From positions 1,860,001 to 1,924,000 of the forward strand of contig JAZKJV010000297.1 in assembly GCA_037367405.1 (NCBI GenBank): 64,000 nucleotides of DNA, read 5' to 3'. Origin of the DNA: Ottelia alismoides (taxonomy: Eukaryota; Streptophyta; Magnoliopsida; Alismatales; Hydrocharitaceae). This document shows positions 48,133-59,735 of this stretch, one piece after another (positions within the stretch are counted from its first letter, which is position 1; each line of letters starts with the position of its first letter). The notes under the pieces are model-generated. The model was not told where the DNA came from. It worked only from the letters and a program-made list of their open reading frames with translations, and made no database searches. Made by a program: the position numbers and the translations under genes.

Positions 48133-48611
48133 TGTTAATGTGACTTGAATCCTAACTACTTGTTGGGTTGTTGATATGGTTGATTCGTGTCCTAGCTTCT
48201 GATTGGCTGAGAGCTGTTGGGCCAGGATTGCTAACATGTCTGATCTTGTCCTGCCTTTTGATTGGATGACAGCTATTGGGATAGGATTGCTGACATGTCT
48301 GATCTGTGTCATGCCTTCTGATTGGCTAGGAGCTGTTGGGATGGATTGGTGAATACAAATGGTATTGTTCTTTTGCAGTATAAAAAGGGCCATAGGACCA
48401 CCAGATACTGCATCCTCATTTCTGATCATGTTTCTCATCGCATATCTGAACTTTCAGAGTACTCTCCGTATTACATCTTTCTCCATATAGTGAAACTGAT
48501 CGTCGCCGCCCAAGGACGTAGCCCATTTACGGGTGAACCTTGTAAATCCTTGTGCTTGCGTCTAGCTTGTTTGATCGTGTTTGTGCGTGATTGCTTCTGC
48601 GATTCGTAACA
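48133..48611 (+). repeat. 3' LTR of the copia element
   Basis: TGTTAATGTGACTTG to GATTCGTAACA, 479 bp, followed by the GTGTG duplication. It matches the 5' LTR with roughly ten percent visible differences. Confidence 0.92.
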
Positions 48612-48683
48612 GTGTGTCGTGTGTGCATGCATGTGGTGTGTGTGTGTGTGCGTGTCTGCTTTTCTACGTGTGTGTAGGGGGCC

Positions 48684-48938
48684 CTTCCAATAGGATGCGT
48701 CCTTCTTGAGTTCATGAAGGTTGCCCACTTTTTGTAGAAAACACAGGCACTATAGTAGAATACACATACAATTTGTATTATATATGCACAATATAAATAC
48801 AACACCGCACACAAAACTGCACATTATAATACACACATTAAAACTGCACATTATAATACAAACATTAAAACTGCACATTATAATACAATAAAGAGTCGGC
48901 CTTCTTGAACTCAGGAAGGACTGCGTCCTATTACAAGG
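48684..48938. repeat. MITE with internal 27-bp tandem repeats
   Basis: Imperfect terminal inverted repeats: CTTCCAATAGGATGCGTCCT at the left, and in reverse complement CCTTGTAATAGGACGCAGTC at the right, both continuing into TGAGTTCA(T/A)GAAGG. Inside, AAAACTGCACATTATAATAC plus 7 bases occurs three times (48,813, 48,840, 48,867). No clear target duplication. Confidence 0.6.
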
Positions 48939-49199
48939 AAGTCATACACACACACATGGCAGTTGAGAGCCTACACCCGGGGGTATAGGTAACTACCTAC
49001 AGCCGGGGGTGTAGGTAACTACCTACACCCGACCTTTTTTCATGATCTTTGGATTTTTTTGAAGGAAACCTTAGGAGCATTTACTTAATATATTGAGGGG
49101 AATATGCGTTTTAAATTTCATGCAAAACAAACATTCCCAACACATTCATCTAGAAAAAGGTCAGTTTCAGCAATTTAGAGACCGTTAAAGTTTGGTAAT

Positions 49200-52100
49200 T
49201 GATGAATCACAAAATCGGACCTTTAATAGAGTGTTTTAAGCACTTCAACATGTCGATGCAGTCGGGCCGATTTTGGTCATCAAAGAGATCATCTCATTGA
49301 TACATGTCAAATAAGAATGCGATGGTAATTAATTTTTATTTTACTTGGCAAGAAACCAAGGTCGAACTCAGGGACACGAGCCTCTCTCGTATTAATCGGA
49401 TTTAAGTTTATTTAATTAAGTGTAGAGTTGAAGCATCTATAGGTCAAAGCAATGCAAAGACATTACAAGAACTATGCATTAAAATTAACATGCATTTTTA
49501 AAAAAAATTTTATCATGCAAGTAGATGAACATGCAAAGCAAATGATATGCCCAAAATGATAGTCACTTGAGCCATAAAAAATGCGAGTCAAACTGAGTTG
49601 ACATTAAGAAGCACTCTACATTTAATAAGCAAGTAGGCATATCAAACAAAGAAATCGGGACACTTTAGATAATAGAATAATACACTACTGATCATAGTGT
49701 CAAATCTAAAATTAAAGCATGCCATAGTAAAGATGACGAAAAGAGCTTCAAAATGAAACTGAAATCAACTCGATTGGAGCTATATAGCTCAAGATATGCA
49801 TAAAAGAAGACAAGGGCATAAATACAATAAAAACAAGAAAAGATAATTGCAAATAGATCCCTGGGAGGGGCCTAAATGTAATAAAAATAAATTGCGGGGC
49901 CTTCCCTATAATTAAACCATACTCGCGGGGGCATATTTACAATTATTTAAACCCGCAAGGGTATGAATGCAAATATACCCAGGCGCGCAGGTGCTGCACG
50001 TGCGTCAGGACCTGTTTGCAAATCTGGAGAAGATACGGGCGTCTCTGCAAAATTCCAAGATAGCACGTGCGTAGCACGTGCTATCAAGGCTCGGACGAGG
50101 CTCGGGCAAGGTAGAGGTTCGGAGGCGCTTCGGGTAGGCTCGGCTGAGGATCGGATCCGCTGCAGGCTCGGGGAAGGTTCGGACGTCCCAAGCCTGGAGG
50201 CTCGGGGGCTGAGGCTCGGTGAAGCTCTGGCGTTGCCACGCGGCCGAATGTCGGCCCTTGGATCGTGATGATCCAAGGGTTGCTGGAGACGGTGTTATCG
50301 AGCGACGTGGGCGCAACTGAGCCGTTGGATGATGAAGATCCAACGGTGACTAATGTTGATAGCGTGGCTTCGTCATTGTCGTTGGATGGTCGTCGAGATG
50401 AGACCATCCAACGGCATCTGTGCGTCATCCTCCTCCTTCGGATGGCGGTGGATATCGAGCTCCGGTGAGGGAAGCTCTCCTCCGCCGCCCGTTCTCCATT
50501 AGTGTGGTCCTCCCCGAAGCTCCCTAAGCGGATGTCGATGAAGCGGGGAGCTCGGGGAAGAGGTCGGGAGTCGTGGCTCAGTCCATCGGAGCTCCGATGT
50601 CGAACGCGGCTGCAACGAAGTAGACTCTGGCGAACATCCGACCATTGAAGGCCCGTGTTGACCTGCAAGGTTAGTATGCATAGTCGAAGCCGGAACAGTG
50701 CGTGCGTGAGGTGAAGTGAAGTGGGAGCTCATCGGGGGCGAAGAACATGGGGAGCTCGGAGCTCCTCCGCCGCGAGGGCGGAGGAGATGGGTCAGAGGTG
50801 ATATAGGGTGTGGAGGAGGGAGAAGGTGAGCGGAGTGTTGTGCGAGAAAGGGGGAGGTGCGGCGGAGCTAACGGAATGGTCAATGGAAGGCGACAGTGGT
50901 CGGAGAGGCCTAGTTAAATCGAGCAAAGTAAACAAAATTTCGAAGAAGAGATCGGAAAACTTACCGGAGGTTGGGCGGAGTGGGGCCTATGCTTGAGCTC
51001 CGAGGGGAGCTCGGGGTCTTCGCAACATGCTGGGCGGCCTTCCCAGCGAGCTCGGGCGGGCCTGGGGCACCGCAGCTCCGCCTTGAGTGGCGGAGGGTCT
51101 CACCGGGGAGGATTCGTCGTCATCGCTCTATCCTCCGCCTCCCCCTGTCACAGGGGAGACGGAGGAGGGCTGGGCGATCTCCCTCGTAAAGGCGGACCTC
51201 GTGATTTGTCGGAGGGGGCGAGATATTTGAAGGGTGAGGGCAGAGGTTCCGGTGATGGGATCGTGGTTTGTGAGGAGAATATGGAGCGAGTGGAAGGGAG
51301 TCGTGGGTCTTGGAGGAGTGCGCGGGGTAGAGGGATGACAGGGTAAAACCGTGGGACGGTTGGCGAAGGGAGAAGTCCACGGGAGTGGCGGTGGAAATGG
51401 AAAGGGTGAGTGGTGTGCGCGGAGTGGAGAATGTGCGGGAGAGGGGCATCCAGAGGTAGAAGATGGTCTTTTGACCGTTGGATCTGGAAATCCAACGGTG
51501 GACAGTTGAGCGCGGAACGACGGGTGAGATTTAATCGGGGGTGGAGCGATCGGAGGGCAATGTTGAAGCCACGTGGCGCGTTATGGGATCGGCGCTAACG
51601 GACGGTCACGATGCGTACGCTAAGGTAGATCTAATGGATGAGGTCGGCGCACGAATGAACAGCGGTGATCATAGCAAGAGGCATTGCGGTTAATGGCAGA
51701 TGAAAGCGCCACGTGTTGAGCACAAGGGCAGGCGGTATTGAGCGGCCGAGATCGTATCTTGAGGTTGATCGAAGGGATGGAATCAGGCCCAGGGGATAAC
51801 GGCGGCGATGGAAGATCTGAGGCGCCATCAAGCGGCCTATGATGAGCCACGTGTCGTGCTCTGCTTAAGGCGCGAACGAGCGGATGGATTTTAAGGCGGA
51901 GGAAGATCAATGGCTGAGGCAATAGGCGCGCGTGGACACAGAGGGGCCGTTGGATCTGAAGCGAGATCCAACGGCTGAGGGTTGCGGGCGGATGCAACTA
52001 GAAGGAGCGGGCCACGTGGCGCCCCCAGAATGGGCCACGTGGCCCAATCAGATTTATTCAGAAAGTATTTTTGATTTTTGAAAGTTAATATGGCCGAATT

Positions 52101-52377
52101 TGAGAAAACTCAAAACATGAAAGTTGTAGATCTTGACGAGATCTACAAGTTTCATGTTGACCAAAACTAGAAAAGAGATCAAACAAAGACCCGAAATATT
52201 TTTGAGGGTATTTTTAAGTCTAAAAAAATACCACTAATTTCATTTTGTCATTTTTTTGTGATTTTTAATTTATTTAGGATTCTGTTAATTACAACACTTT
52301 AACTGGATTTTATTGAAAAAACTTTAAGCAAGGGGGTTAATTATAGACAATAAAGATGATGAAACTGAGGTTCATCA
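49200..52377 (-). mobile_element. Solo giant LTR (Athila-like), minus orientation
   Basis: A 3,178-bp LTR from TGATGAATCAC to GGTTCATCA, flanked by a perfect 5-bp duplication GTAAT (49,195-49,199 and 52,378-52,382). Read on the minus strand it starts TGATGAACCTCAGTTTCATC and includes the TGTAGATCTCGTCAAGATCT-type block (near 52,130) and a leader-proximal block (near 49,350) as in the other giant LTRs. No internal region remains, so LTR-LTR recombination removed it. Removing it restores the host MITE. Its GC-rich middle (50,000-52,030) carries repeated palindromes; open frames there are not genes. Confidence 0.85.
50255..51974. repeat. Five palindromes of the CCGTTGGAT...ATCCAACGG type
   Basis: Located at 50,255-50,279, 50,322-50,346, 50,380-50,413, 51,475-51,498 and 51,947-51,974. 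Each pairs a TTGGAT arm with an ATCCAA arm over a 6-18 base spacer. Looser versions (CGTCCGATC) occur in the E2 LTR near 22,240-22,330. Confidence 0.7.
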
Positions 52378-52556
52378 GTAATCTTGATGGAGATGATAGG
52401 AGTTTCAAATTAATTTCAACTCTGAATGACATCATGGTGATATATAGTGACCTAATTCTCCCAATATTTCATTTAAAAAACTAATAAATATTTAAAAAAT
52501 GAGCCGAGTGTAGTTACCTACAACCCCGGGTGTAAGCTCCCATTTACTATATTTAT

Positions 52557-52928
52557 GGAAAATGGGGTTGTCCCCTAGGGGAAGCCAACATGGCTTCCTC
52601 CACTACATTTTTCAACATTTATTTTAAAATAAAGTCATGTATTTTCATCAGTGTATCCTTCTAATATGTCACTCCAATTTCATCTGAAACAAAGACTCCT
52701 ATGGCTTCCATCTAGAACATGTGATTTTAAGGTCTTAGAATTGATGTAATCGACTTGTTCTATATGAAGGGAATATGAGTCTCTATTTCTGAGAAATTGG
52801 AATGACATATTAAATGGATATAGCAACGAAAATACATGATTTTATTTTTGAAAAAAAAATAAAAATATCGGAAAATAGTACGGGTTCAACCAACATGGCT
52901 GCCCCAAGGGGGCAACCCCATTAAACCC
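52557..52928. repeat. Palindromic MITE, second copy of the 7,229 family
   Basis: Starts GGAAAATGGGGTTGTCCCC and ends with GGGGGCAACCCCATTAAACCC. The middle keeps AAAGACTCCTATGGCTTCCA as in the copy at 7,229. It is flanked by TATATTTAT and TATATATAT (8 of 9 identical). Confidence 0.75.
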
Positions 52929-52940
52929 TATATATATAAT

Positions 52941-53275
52941 GAATATGCTCCCTCGAAACATATAAGAGTATGCTTCCACCTTTTTCCACAATATTTTTTT
53001 AAATGAAATTCTTAGGTAATTTACTTAAAATAATATGTAGAATATGTGTTTCAAATTTCGTGTAAAATAGACGTTGCTAATATGTCGATATGGAGGGGGT
53101 CGATATCGGCAATTCTGAGACCGTTAAATTTTGAAGTCTTGATAGAGGGGATAGAAGTATTGAATTAAGTTGAATTTATAGTGATACCATGGTGATATAT
53201 AATGATCGAAATCTCTCTAGATTCCGCTTACAAAAATAAAAACAATACATGAAAAAAGGTGAGAGCATACTCATT
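52941..53275. repeat. MITE Y
   Basis: Inverted ends around GAGTATGCT(C/T)(C/T)CACCTTTTT (left near 52,966, right near 53,272). The interior is homologous to MITE X. The exact ends and the target duplication are uncertain. Confidence 0.5.
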
Positions 53276-53788
53276 CCTATATATTTATGATTTTTATCCA
53301 ATGGACCACGTGTCCATTCGAGATGAGATAAGCATGCTTCATCTCCAACAGCTTTAGTAATAAAAGCACAAGCTTTAGTAAGTAATATGTATATCCATGC
53401 GCTAGTAATATATATCGTAGCTTCTGTAAGTAATTTCATAGCTCTAGTAACTTATATAAAGCTACACGTAAGTATGAACCAAAGTTAGTGATTAAATTAC
53501 TTTCTTTCCTTACAATTAATTCAAAGTTATTGATGGCAATAAGAAAGTTACTGCTTTGTTTAGTAGTGTTGCTAATGGCAATACGAAAGCTAACGATTCA
53601 TTTAGTATTAGTGATATTAACTGTTAATGATTGGCAATACGAAAGTTATTGTTGTGTTCCATTATTGATGGCAATACGAAAGTTACTGATCAATCTCCAT
53701 TGTATCACCTTTATTCTTTCATTTTGGCTTTAAACCCCTAGCTAAATACATGTATATAGCATTAATTTGTACAGATTAACAATTAATA
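53276..53788. repeat. Degenerate tandem repeats (GGCAATACGAAAGTTA and GCTTTAGTAA types)
   Basis: TGGCAATA(A/C)GAAAG(T/C)TA occurs four times between 53,530 and 53,690. A second motif, AGCTTTAGTAA and variants, occurs about six times between 53,345 and 53,460. No coding trace. It looks like subterminal repeat sequence of an unassigned transposon. Confidence 0.5.
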
Positions 53789-56114
53789 ATTGACATATAA
53801 ATATGATATAAAAGGATGCATTTAATTTCAAAATAAAAGAATAAAGGAAAGGAAAGAAAAGGAAATGAAGTGTCAAAGATACTAAATAACTCTATACCCC
53901 AAAATCAAGGCAATATTGACTTGACTAACAAGGAATAAAGTAGGAGAGATAGGGCAACCAAATTATATTGAGAATACCTCAAAATCCTATTTTTTATTCA
54001 TCAATAAACAACCTTTTGGGTCCTATTTTATTTTCCTTTTAACACACCTCAAATAAGAAAACACTCGACACAAAATTTGTACAAAAAAATAAAAAGAAAA
54101 TTACAAATATTCCCAAAAATAATACACTGTGCACCCGAGACACAGAGAATAAAAATCCGCAAACAAAACTTCACAGACCTGTATCTCCTGCATACATACT
54201 CAAGATTGATCAAACTCACATTTATTGTTCATAAAATTTAATTATCCATTTCATGGAGGTATTTTATTAAAAATAGAGTTAAGATGCAAATGTTGTCTTT
54301 TGGATCCCTATTGTATTGTATACATGTAATTCGTTATATTCATTCTTTATACTTTTACCTTTCTTATATTTTAGAACTTGTAAATATTACTATAAATACA
54401 TTTAGATAATAATTATAAAATAAAACCATCAATAATACATAAATAAAGTGTTAGAATATATAAGTAAACTATATTTATGTAATACTTATACCTATTTATT
54501 TAAGTAAAAAATAAAAAATATAATAAAAAATTATAAATGTGTATTAAATATATTATATATATAATATGTGTATATAATAATAAAATATAGAAAACAAAAT
54601 AAAAATAAAATATTGTACATATAAGTAAATATATATATGTATAAACATGTAAAAAGTAACACTTAATAAATGAGCTTGTAAAAATAAAAAAATATATATA
54701 GAATACTACATAAACTAAGAAATATTTTATGTTTGACTAAAAATTAATAAAATATTTTATATTTTATATCAAAATTTTAAGCGATTTATTTCCCTAAGTC
54801 CACCCCCTTTTTCAGTACCTCACCAACCCCTACTTTCTCCAAATTTTTGGAGGAGAATAGCTACTCGAGGAACCCTATTTCTTCCTCAATATTGTTCCCC
54901 TCACCTTCCTCCATCTCACCCATAATCTGATCATCCAAACACCCATGCCATCTTATGTAATCCTGTGACCCCTTTCGCCTGAAGCCATGTTTATAAATAA
55001 TCACTCTGCGCCTGTTCTTGCTTTTTAATCCCAATTTCCCCTTGTAACCTTAATAGGAAGTAGTCAAGTTGAGTTCTTAGTGATAGAAGGAGGTCCTCGA
55101 TCCTTGTCAGCGTGGAGAAGAGGCAGAGATTAGAGGGCCTCGGTCCACCGGAGCTTCTCCGGCGAGCTCTTCTCTACTCCCTGAGTCCTTCAAGTTTGAG
55201 ATGTTACTTTAAGTGTCTCTTTTAGCTCTTAATTAACTAAGCTTAGTGTAGGGTCAGTTTAATCAATTAGCCCCAAGATTAGTTTAATTTCTAGATCTTA
55301 GCTTGCCTGGAGCTTCGACTTCAGCTTTGAAATCATTATTACTCCTCATTGTTTTGACGTACAATCACTCCCATTTCATTCCTAGATCCTTTCTTTATAC
55401 TTCCCCTGTGTTTCACCTCGATCATACAAGGATCAAGGGTTCTTCAAGCTCATCTGCCACCATCATTTAGAGCTTCTCTACCCATCCATTCCCCTTCGCA
55501 TTTAACTTCCAGATCCGATCGAGATGCTTCATCTCGAGCTGGAGATTCTTTTTGTTCAGGAGTGAGCTTCACCGGAGCCCCTGGAACATGAAATCAAGGA
55601 GAAACAATACGTCCAGGCACCCCAATTTACACAGCAACTTTAGGACCCCTTCATCAAGTTTTGGAACATCTTGAAGCCTTCTGTAGCTTTAGAGAACTTA
55701 TAGAAACATTGTGATAACTTCAACATCTTGGGAGAGGCTTGCAATCCACTATCGTCGAAGCATACTCGATTCCAGCCACCCAATTGTGATTAAGTGGTCG
55801 AAGAGGAAAGCTACCGGCCGTTGATGAGCGCCCTTTTAAAGGGTAAATTATTAAGACTTCTTGCTCCTTTTTGTAATAGCTTATTAGTACTGTAATTTTT
55901 TTACATATTATTAAATTTTGTGTAAAAGTTGGATAAAACCCCATGCACTTTCCTTATATTACACTTAGCTCCTATGCTAGCTCATCTCACGTGCAACCAC
56001 ATATGAGGCGGGGCCATTTTGCATGAAACCCTTGCGGGTTTAGGAATTTAGGATTAGTACTCTAAATTGTAAATTAACCATTATATTTTGTAAATATTGC
56101 AAGCGGGACCTTAT
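53789..56114 (+). mobile_element. Athila-like giant LTR, copy B, truncated by insertion
   Basis: Homologous to copy A (1-2,105 and 6,199-6,480) in order, with the same TATAAATA at 54,992. It does not carry the MULE insertion, which proves that insertion is specific to copy A. Interrupted at 56,115 by another LTR; its remainder is not in the window. Confidence 0.65.
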
Positions 56115-57830
56115 TGATGAATCCATGATTCATTAACATTCTTTTTGCATTTTTTCTTAAAACCCTTAACAAATACATATAAATATTCATTAATTTCTAT
56201 CTTTCATCCAAACCACACTTATGAATAAAAATGCACTTTCATGCATCCAAAACATGTAAATAAATAAAAGAATAAAAATAAAGAAAACAAAAAGAATGCA
56301 GATTGTAGACGTGTTTATATGTACAATAAGAATTATATAATATAAATATACCTAAAAGATATATTAATATAACCAAACCCCGAGACCAAGTTAGCATGGA
56401 TTTGTCGACAAACAAATACGTATGGGGAGATAAGGAAAGAAAAAATAATTAATTATTCACTTTATACACTCTTCATTATTTATCAAATAATTACCAAATC
56501 TTCATTAATTTCTAAGTAATTCATATGAATATATTTTTCAACAAACTCTTTTCCTAATTATTTCTAAAAATATACAGTAAAATATAAAAATAAGTTAAAA
56601 ATAATATCTAGTATATATGCCAAGAAATCCAACTTTTAAATTGCCAAATTCTCAACTTCCGAACATCATAACTTTCTCGTAGGAATTCCAATTTGACTCT
56701 ACCCACCTTTAAAGATTATTAAGTAATATTCTCTAATTAAAGGAGGTGATTTCACTAAAATCAGAGTCCGTTTGTAAAAAGTCGGTTTGGGACCTAATGG
56801 GAACAGAGTTTCTGGGCTATTTATTTTATCTATTATACGTTATTTATAGTTTTAAAAATTTTATAATTTTTATTTTTTTATTAATCTTTTGTTTTAACCA
56901 TGATTTATTTCGGAATTTTCTAACATTATATAATATTTTAAATAAATCAAAAACACTAATTTATAGATAAAATTTAACTGTGTAAGTTATATCCGTATTT
57001 CTTAATATACTTAAAGTAATTTATTAAAATCCATAAAAAATCATAAAGACCTTATTTATTATCCTAATAATATATAAAATATAAAAATAATATATTATTT
57101 ATTAATTTATTAAATTAAAAATCAAATATCTATTTATCAAGTATTATTTATATGTATTTATATTTCATAAATTATTTATTATTCATACAGAATTAATTAT
57201 TCCATAATTTAGAAAAATTAATTACTTGCATTTTTTGTTGTTATTTATAATTAAAAGAACATTATTTGTTATTCATTCCCTAATTTATATTATAATACAT
57301 CATCCACAACGAGGTGTTGACACATGTCAACACCTGGTTCTTCTTCCTCAAGAAGTAGCTATTGCATTCTGTTTTAACCGACTTCTCCTATTTTTTCTCG
57401 CACCTCATACATCCTAAATCCAATCGTAACCCTCCATGTTACCCTCCTAACATCCACCTTCCACGCCTACCCTTGATCCTAACCTAACTCCCCTTCAATC
57501 TTTCTATAAATCACCTCAAAGTTGGCGTGATCTAACTAACTTTCTCCAACTCCAGAACTACCTAGCCGACCACCTAACTTCTTCTCCCTATTCCGGCGGA
57601 CCAAGAAGGTGATAGATCATGTTGAGGCATCCGCATGGGAGGAGGGTGATCGGAGGAGACATTCCAAGGTGGCATCAACCTTACATCATCGCCGTATGCG
57701 ACGTGGAGCTCCGAGATCACCGTGCCATCGAGCGAAGACTAGGAAGGTGTTAAACCTTCCTATTCCTTGATGACCTCCTTCACTCAGTTTACATCTTTTT
57801 TTCTCGATCTTTGTGCTTGAATTAGCATTG
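56115..57830 (+). mobile_element. Athila-like LTR, element D, partial
   Basis: Starts TGATGAATCCATGATTCATT and inserts into copy B. It follows the family course: the AGGAATTCCAATTTGACTCT block near 56,680 and a palindromic GGTGTTGACACATGTCAACACC near 57,312. It has no legible primer site, and internal sequence begins by about 57,850, so its 3' part is deleted or strongly diverged. Confidence 0.5.
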
Positions 57831-59735
57831 TTAATCACATCATTGTGTGAAGTTGGTGAACTTGGGGTTGCATTGTGTTTCTACGTGAGGTGTGCGTTGT
57901 ACCGCATCTCATAAGCCTTCATGCTCATGTTTTTGACTTGACTTCATGCATCTCTCGTATACTCTTTTGGGATCAAAGATGATGACCAAACAGATTTTAC
58001 TCTCAAACTCTGTGAGCTTTCGACTATCCACCATCCATTGTATGTCTTCACAAACTCGGGATGACCTTCTTCCTGAGTTGATCCCATCTATTGACGAGGG
58101 GAGTCAGACCTAGAATCCCTTGCCTCCCGGCCCTTCTGTTGAGGCAGACCCCTACCTTAAGTTTTTGTTTATTTCTCCTACACATTTTTCACTGAGTTCT
58201 TATGAGACTTTTTCCTTTCTAGAGGATTCGAAGACCATGGCTAGAGGGAAGGGACCAGTTGAGGACCGAGTTGCCGAGGAGAGATCGACTGAGGAGAGAT
58301 ATACAGAATGAGAGACCCGATCTAGCTTCTGATATTACTGCAGGGATTCTAGATACGTTGTAGCAGATGAGCCTACAAATCAGAGATCAGTGTAGAGTCC
58401 AGGATGAGTTGAGAGCCGAGATCACTAAGCTGAGAGTAGGAGCTGGGAACCCACCACCACATGTCGTAGTTCCCATTACTTTGAAAGATGAGTATAACCC
58501 ATGAGACAGGATGTTACACCATTGGATTCAGTTACCACCGAATCAAGGGTCATACGAGTTGAGACATCCATTCATTTATTTGCTTCCTAGGTACTACGGG
58601 AATGCTACAGAGGAGTCTTTAACCTTTTTGCAGCCATTCGAGATAATTTGTGGTATGAATAGTTATCTAGGAGTTACGCAGGAGGCTATTCGCCTCAAGG
58701 ACTTCCCTTTCGCCTTAGCAGATAAGGCACTTTACCAATTGAGTCACTTAGGGAGGGAGATTTCTACATGGGACGATCTGAAGTCCACATTTATGCATAA
58801 GTATTTTCCTCTAGGACGGACATGATAAGGAGTCAGATCTCCAACTTTACACAACTACCACATGAATCATTCCATGAGGCATGGGATCGATTCAAGGTCA
58901 GGGCCTAGTGAGGATCACATATGGAGTTAGTTATCTGAATAGGGATGCTTAGTTAGTTTACTCCATCTTTGAGGGGATGGCAAAGAATTCACGCATCATT
59001 GATTCTACTCGGACATTCCAGAAGGGCCCGCAACCACCACACCATAGAGAGCATCAGAAGGTGGCACATGTTTCATAGTCCGAGTCACTGTCTGACATGG
59101 GATAAATTAGTGAGAATCTAACATTAATCGATGTGATACAGGAGCAAGTTCAGGATTTACAACCGCTGCAAGAGTTGGAGAAACTCTCATCACTTCCTCA
59201 GTATTTGAGTGATTTGACGAAGAAGGTGACCGAGTTGCAGCTTTAGTGCCAGCAGTCACGCACTCCCTCTTCCACATCTTAGCCTATTTGGAGATCTTTA
59301 CCCCCTCCTCCCATCCATCAGATATTGTTTGTTCAAAGCAAACTTGTTCAGCCTATTGAGACTCCAAAGATTGATTGTCATGAGGATCCATCCACTGTCG
59401 GCCCAAATCAGATCACGAGCCGTAGAGATGTTGATGTTGATTCTCTTTCCACTCTTGAGATCAACAGGATATGGTATGCTCTTGTTCATCTTTCACCACA
59501 CTTTACTCCTTAGAGAGTACACTAGTAGAATAGCAGTATAGACATCCGCATCATGGACGTCCACACTTCCAGCACCTCCAGCACTACACGCACCAGTACT
59601 CTCACCGACATTCATATAAAAGACAACATTCTTTTCAGCATCCTTCTGCACATTCACAGCCACATCATTACCACCATCAGCAGCAACAACAGACTTCTTT
59701 CGCACCGCAAAGATCTCCTCAGGCATATACATCAC
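57831..59735 (+). pseudogene. Athila-like gag remnant, element D
   Basis: The leader end resembles 31,150 (GTTGGTGAACTTGGG). The gag core at about 58,511-58,825 shows AIRLKDFPFALADKALYQL and STWDDLKSTFMHKYFP, the typical retrotransposon gag helix region; in the next frame SFHEAWDRFK follows near 58,870. Stops and a frame change occur before and after. The downstream proline- and glutamine-rich part reaches 59,490. No protease or pol follows: an LTR starts at 59,736. Confidence 0.7.

Larger units (their letters stand above)
43646..48611 (+). mobile_element. Complete-structure Ty1/copia retrotransposon, inactive (Tork/Tnt1-like)
   Basis: Two LTRs of about 480 bp, initiator tRNA-Met primer site, gag, pol in copia order (protease, integrase, RT, RNase H), and polypurine tract. 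Target duplication: GTGTG at 43,643-43,647 and 48,612-48,616, if the 5' LTR start is taken as CATTAATG with its first two bases altered from TG. If the start is taken as TG at 43,646, the flank is TTGTG with one mismatch. LTRs differ at roughly one in ten positions by eye, so the insertion is old. Lineage is inferred from gag and RT wording. It sits about 515 bp upstream of the kinase gene in the opposite orientation. Confidence 0.92.
48965..52541. repeat. MITE X, split by a solo LTR
   Basis: The left end GAGAGCCTACACCCGGGGG and the right end (reverse complement GGGAGCTTACACCCGGGG) are inverted repeats that continue into GTAGGTAACTAC. Excluding the LTR at 49,200-52,377 the element is about 400 bp. 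Its interior matches MITE Y (52,941-53,275): the GAGACCGTTAAA block, the CTTGATGGAGATGATAG block and ATGGTGATATATAGTGA. Confidence 0.65.

Noticed and set aside
48620..48660. GT-rich stretch after the copia element
   Set aside because: Simple (GT)n microsatellite next to the target site; no further structure.
49947..51997. Many open frames, including a 194-codon one at 50,084-50,668
   Set aside because: Inside the solo LTR bounded by a perfect 5-bp duplication; they follow the GC-rich palindromic core.
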